Below, one piece after another: positions 4,884 through 7,758 of a stretch of DNA of 7,758 nt. This DNA comes from CAMTWJ01 sp964643605 (GTDB lineage Bacteria > Patescibacteriota > Saccharimonadia > Saccharimonadales > 2-12-FULL-41-12): the NCBI GenBank assembly GCA_964643605.1, contig CAZXTF010000030.1, positions 1 through 7,758 on the forward strand. Direction: 5' to 3'. Position 1 is the stretch's first letter. Each line of letters begins with the position of its first letter. A program made the position numbers and the translations under genes. The notes below the pieces were generated by a model. That model did no database searches, was not told the origin of the DNA, and was given only the letters and a program-made list of their open reading frames with translations.

Positions 4884-5273
4884 CTACCGCTTGGTAAACT
4901 GTCGTTGTTTACGAGCGCCTTTAAGACCGAATTTCTTACGTTCTTTCTCTCGAGGATCACGTCCAAGCAAATCAGCTCGTTTTAGGGTGTTCTTGAAGTC
5001 GGGGTTCATTTCTACCAAAGCTTTTGCGATACCGAGTCGGATAGCCTGAATTTGACCAGCGTGGCCACCACCGCTAACTTTTGCGCTAATATCGAAAGTA
5101 TTTTCCTGCTCTAAGGCCATAAATGGCTTTTCTAGTTCGTGTAGCAAGCTCTGGCTATCTGCGAAGTATTCTGTAGCAGGCTTGTCATTTATAACAACGT
5201 TGCCTTTGCCTTTTTGCAATCGTACACGAGCAGTTGAGCTCTTGCGCCGTCCTAGTGCATAGAAGTATGCCAT
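4884..5273 (-). CDS. rpsI: Ribosomal protein uS9
   Basis: Small-subunit protein of 129 aa, the usual family length. The N-terminal block YALGRRKSSTARVRL (4-19) binds 16S rRNA; the core motif SGGGHAGQIQAIRLGIAKAL is at 67-86; the C-terminal tail LKGARKQRQFTKR ends in the conserved basic KR, which in uS9 reaches the P-site tRNA. It begins 3 nt after the rplM stop, the classical rplM-rpsI pair, with a modest GAAAGG upstream. It is the last gene of its cluster; the next transcription signal is the trpS promoter 10 bp further. Confidence 0.97.
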   Translation of the reverse strand: MAYFYALGRRKSSTARVRLQKGKGNVVINDKPATEYFADSQSLLHELEKPFMALEQENTFDISAKVSGGGHAGQIQAIRLGIAKALVEMNPDFKNTLKRADLLGRDPREKERKKFGLKGARKQRQFTKR

Positions 5274-5275
5274 AT

Positions 5276-5722
5276 TTATTTGTTACCTTTCTTTAGATCA
5301 AGAGTTTCTGGAGCTTGTGCAGCGTGGTTGTGGTCAGTGCCAGCATAGATTTTGAGGCGTGCCAAACGGCCATCTCGTAGCTTATTGACTGGGAGCATAC
5401 CCCGAACTGCAAGACGAATTACTTCTGTAGAGTCTTTATCGAGCTTGTTCTGCAACGTTGCCTCTTTGAGACCACCTGGGTAATGTGTGTGTCGGTAATA
5501 CACCTTTTTCTCAAGCTTGTCTCCAGTTACCACAAGATTGTCGCTGTTGATAATTACCACGTAATCTCCGCCGTCGATGTGGGGTGTATAGCTTGGCTTG
5601 TCTTTCCCGACAAGTAATTTTGCAGCCACAGTGCTCAGACGACCTAGAGGCAAGTCGCTTGCATCAATAACATACCACTTTCGAGTAACTTCTGACGGTT
5701 TCTGTGAATATGTTTTACTCAT
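5276..5722 (-). CDS. rplM: Ribosomal protein uL13
   Basis: Large-subunit protein of 148 aa, an early-assembly 23S rRNA binder. Recognisable blocks are RKWYVIDASDLPLGRLSTVAA (14-34), HIDGGDYVVIINS (48-60), the strongly conserved YRHTHYPGGLKE (76-87) and VRGMLPVNKL (106-115), followed by LKIYAGTDHNHAAQAPE (123-139). The start overlaps the rplQ stop by one base (TAATG), with GGAG (5734-5731) as Shine-Dalgarno. Nothing unusual. Confidence 0.97.
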   Translation of the reverse strand: MSKTYSQKPSEVTRKWYVIDASDLPLGRLSTVAAKLLVGKDKPSYTPHIDGGDYVVIINSDNLVVTGDKLEKKVYYRHTHYPGGLKEATLQNKLDKDSTEVIRLAVRGMLPVNKLRDGRLARLKIYAGTDHNHAAQAPETLDLKKGNK

Positions 5723-6186
5723 TATTTTTTCTCCGCTTTCTTGGCAGGCGCCTTTTTGGCTGCTGGTTTAGTGGCAGGTTTCTTGGGAGCAACTTTTGCT
5801 TCGGATTTCTTCGGTGCAGGCTTGCTAAGGTCATCGACAAAGCTCACTCGAGCCAACTGTGCGTTGTCACCTCGACGAACAGTTGTGCGAACAACTCGGA
5901 GGTATCCACTGTTCCGGGCAGTTAGCTTTGGAGCAATGTCATCAACAAGCTTGTGTGCAGCATCAAGTGTTTGCAGCTTAGCAATAATCTGTCGTCGGCT
6001 GTGAAGACTGTCTTTCTTAGCCTTGGTAATTAACTTCTCGGTATAGCTAGAAACTTCTTTCGCTTTTGGCAGTGTAGTCTCGATAGACTCGTACTTGATT
6101 AGAGAATCAGCAAGACCCTTCATCAGCGCACGTCGCTGATCTCGTTCTCGTCCAAATTTTCGACCTTTGTAACCGTGACGGTGCAT
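5722..6186 (-). CDS. rplQ: Ribosomal protein bL17 with basic tail
   Basis: Large-subunit protein near the peptide exit region. The core (1-121) has the family pattern: GRKFGRERDQRRALMKGLADSLI, then IETTLPKAKEV (35-45), EKLITKAK, and the C-terminal RRGDNAQLARVSFVD (104-118). Past residue 121 there is a low-complexity Lys/Ala/Pro tail of about 33 residues (APKK, KKPA and PAKK units), making it 154 aa rather than the common 115-130. The ATG at 6186 is 2 nt after the rpoA stop; GGAG in the last rpoA codons is 8 nt away. Confidence 0.96.
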   Translation of the reverse strand: MHRHGYKGRKFGRERDQRRALMKGLADSLIKYESIETTLPKAKEVSSYTEKLITKAKKDSLHSRRQIIAKLQTLDAAHKLVDDIAPKLTARNSGYLRVVRTTVRRGDNAQLARVSFVDDLSKPAPKKSEAKVAPKKPATKPAAKKAPAKKAEKK

Positions 6187-6188
6187 GC

Positions 6189-7133
6189 TTAAAACTCCAT
6201 CTCCGCCATTTTTTCTTTAACTTCGTCGAGCGCTTTGCTACCAAAACCTTTTAGGTCACGTAGCTCGGCATCACTTAGTGAGAACAAATCTTTTAGTGTG
6301 TGAATGTCGTTGTTTACGAGTGCATTTGTAGTTCGTGCAGACAAGTTAAGATCTTCGATCGAGGTCATGAGAGCTGGTGAATCTTCCTCTTCTGCTGCTT
6401 CTGCAGTTTCGGTACCGCTAGTAAACGGTGTTGCTTCTTCTACTCTTGTCTGGCCTGCAAGTGCAGTGTACTGGTTTACCAAAATTGCTGCAGCTTCTTC
6501 GAACGCATCTTTTGGAGAAATAGAACCATCTGTATCAATAGTAATAACCAATCGGTCAAGGTCAGTCATCTGGCCAACACGAGTGTTCTCGACGTTGTAT
6601 CGGACACGTTGTACCGGGCTAAATATTGCATCAACGGTGATAAAGTCCGAAACGGTCTTTTTACCAGAAACATCAGCGATAGTTCGGTAACCACGTCCAG
6701 TTTCAACCACAATATCCATAGCAATACTTGCTTTATCACTATCGAGGCTAGCGATTACATGACCTTTGTTAACAACTTCGACATCCGCATTTGTTTCGAT
6801 GTCTTTCGCTTTTACAGGACCTTTACCTTTTTTAACCAAGCGAACAGTTTGTGGTTCGTCGCTGAATACTCGGAAACGTACACCCTTTAAGGCCAAGATG
6901 ATATCTACTACGTCTTCTTTTACGCCAGGAAGGGTTGTAAACTCGTGGCTTGCACCGTCTACTTTAAAACCAGTTACCGCTGCGCCAGCGATAGAAGACA
7001 AGAGAACTCTTCGGATACTGTTACCAAGAGTCATACCGTAACCACTGTGTAGTGGTTCGATAGAAAAAGTTGCTGAAACATCGCTGTGCTCGTCAACTTT
7101 TACGATCCCTGGGGTGTGAATGTTTTTTGACAT
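6189..7133 (-). CDS. rpoA: RNA polymerase alpha subunit
   Basis: A 314-aa alpha subunit, the assembly platform of core RNA polymerase. The N-terminal domain holds the dimerisation motif GYGMTLGNSIRRVLLSS (31-47), IAGAAVTGFKVDG (48-60) and later FSPVQRVRYNVENTRVG (171-187) and FEEAAAILVNQY (211-222). An acidic linker (about 231-258, rich in E, A and T) leads to the C-terminal domain (257-310) with SIEDLNLSARTTNALVNNDI and LKGFGSKALDEVKEKM, the helix-hairpin-helix that contacts UP elements and activators. Start ATG 7133 has the strong Shine-Dalgarno AAGGAG (7148-7143). It sits between rpsD and rplQ as in most bacteria. Confidence 0.98.
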   Translation of the reverse strand: MSKNIHTPGIVKVDEHSDVSATFSIEPLHSGYGMTLGNSIRRVLLSSIAGAAVTGFKVDGASHEFTTLPGVKEDVVDIILALKGVRFRVFSDEPQTVRLVKKGKGPVKAKDIETNADVEVVNKGHVIASLDSDKASIAMDIVVETGRGYRTIADVSGKKTVSDFITVDAIFSPVQRVRYNVENTRVGQMTDLDRLVITIDTDGSISPKDAFEEAAAILVNQYTALAGQTRVEEATPFTSGTETAEAAEEEDSPALMTSIEDLNLSARTTNALVNNDIHTLKDLFSLSDAELRDLKGFGSKALDEVKEKMAEMEF

Positions 7134-7154
7134 GTATGTTGTCTCCTTAAATTA

Positions 7155-7758
7155 TTAGCGTGAGTAATACTCAACGATTAGTTGCTCATTAATGTCTGGT
7201 TCGGCGTCTTCTCGAGACGGTGCACCTGTAACGGTGATCTCAAATTTCTTCCGGTTAACCTTGATCCAAGATGGAATATCATTTCCAGCGGGACTAACTT
7301 CGTCAATTTGCTTGAAGTACTCATTCTTCTGGCTTTTCGCTCGAAGCACCAGCACATCACCTGCCTTCAAACGGATTGAAGGAATGTCCACTCGGCGACC
7401 ATTTAGCTCGAAGTGACCATGTGTTACAAGCTGTCGAGCGGCCCTGCGACTTGTAGCAAGCCCTGAGCGGTACACTACGTTGTCAGCTCGTTGCTCAAGC
7501 AGCTGAAGTAGTACCTGCCCAGATTGGCCAGGAGTTCTAGAAGCTTCTTTCATAAGATTGCGGAATTGTCGCTCCAGAAGACCATATAGCCTCTTTACCT
7601 TTTGCTTTTCTCGTAATTGGAGCGAGTACTGGCTTGGCTTGTTTCGGAAAGAACGTTGCTGTTGACCAGGAGGGCTCGGGCGCTTTACAAGCGCTTTATG
7701 TGCCTTAGGGTGAAGAGCATAGCCTTCACGACGACTCTGTTTAACAATTGGACTTCTA
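7155..7758 (-). CDS. rpsD: Ribosomal protein uS4, N-terminus beyond window
   Basis: The frame stays open from the TAA at 7155 to the window edge, giving about 200 residues; only a few N-terminal residues (about 5-8 by comparison with the family) are missing. The edge reads RSPIVKQSRREGYAL, the usual uS4 start region in the cysteine-free (non-zinc) form. Then come YSLQLREKQKVKRLYGLLERQ and FRNLM. The S4 RNA-binding domain follows (NVVYRSGLATSRRAARQLVTHG, then LNGRRVDIPSIRLKAGDV), and the C-terminus is EQLIVEYYSR. The ATG at 7553 is internal, not the start. uS4 nucleates the 16S 5' domain and in many bacteria represses its own operon. The stop is 21 nt before rpoA. Confidence 0.97.
   Translation of the reverse strand, partial: RSPIVKQSRREGYALHPKAHKALVKRPSPPGQQQRSFRNKPSQYSLQLREKQKVKRLYGLLERQFRNLMKEASRTPGQSGQVLLQLLEQRADNVVYRSGLATSRRAARQLVTHGHFELNGRRVDIPSIRLKAGDVLVLRAKSQKNEYFKQIDEVSPAGNDIPSWIKVNRKKFEITVTGAPSREDAEPDINEQLIVEYYSR

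Noticed and set aside
5741..6004. Plus-strand ORFs opposite rplQ, rpoA, rpsD and the pseudouridine synthase gene
   Set aside because: They lie wholly opposite well-supported genes, have no ribosome sites, and their composition mirrors the codons of the real gene.
7155..7553. A complete 132-aa protein starting at ATG 7553
   Set aside because: The same frame continues without a stop to the window edge and reads as uS4 throughout, so the ATG is internal to rpsD.

Overview
The window is about 7.8 kb of a compact, low-to-mid GC bacterial genome. It has 4-bp ATGA gene overlaps, TGA used as a normal stop, and a core ribosomal protein/RNA polymerase cluster whose proteins read like those of the Candidate Phyla Radiation (Patescibacteria), most likely Saccharibacteria. 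That lineage call comes from protein style and gene layout only. A run of ten Ns marks an assembly gap, so this is probably a metagenomic or draft scaffold.

Layout, from right to left on the minus strand (the direction of almost all transcription): the end of a ribosomal/RNAP cluster, rpsD (cut by the window edge)-rpoA-rplQ-rplM-rpsI, with tight spacing and ordinary Shine-Dalgarno sites. A 189-bp interval after rpsI holds a complete regulatory leader. Next comes a second, overlapping operon: a 77-aa unknown ORF, an 82-aa unknown ORF, trpS, an RluC/RluD-type pseudouridine synthase gene and holB (DNA polymerase III delta prime). A membrane-anchored TPR protein gene follows, probably with its own promoter. 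On the plus strand at the left are an RNA-like hairpin region with a terminator at the very edge, then one acidic unknown protein gene that converges on the TPR gene with a single base between the stop codons.

The most interesting element is the interval between rpsI and the 77-aa gene. On the minus strand it contains, in order: a near-consensus promoter (TTGACT, 17 nt, TATCAT); an ATG 7 nt after the -10 that opens a 22-codon peptide with two Trp codons (codons 10 and 16) and no Shine-Dalgarno; a segment TTGGCGG overlapping the second Trp codon; a competing segment TATACTT; and an intrinsic terminator (CCGCC/GGCGG plus T tract) that ends about 20 nt before the start codon of the first operon gene. 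TTGGCGG is perfectly complementary to CCGCCAA of the terminator, giving an antiterminator. TATACTT pairs with AAGTATA just before the terminator, giving an anti-antiterminator. This is the architecture of a ribosome-mediated tryptophan attenuator, here apparently leaderless and controlling tryptophanyl-tRNA synthetase rather than a biosynthetic operon. The first three downstream genes (77-aa, 82-aa, trpS) encode no tryptophan at all, which fits expression under Trp-tRNA shortage.

The rest is informational housekeeping: transcription (RpoA), translation (uS4, bL17, uL13, uS9, TrpS, pseudouridine synthase) and replication (delta prime), plus three genes of unknown function and one TPR adaptor.
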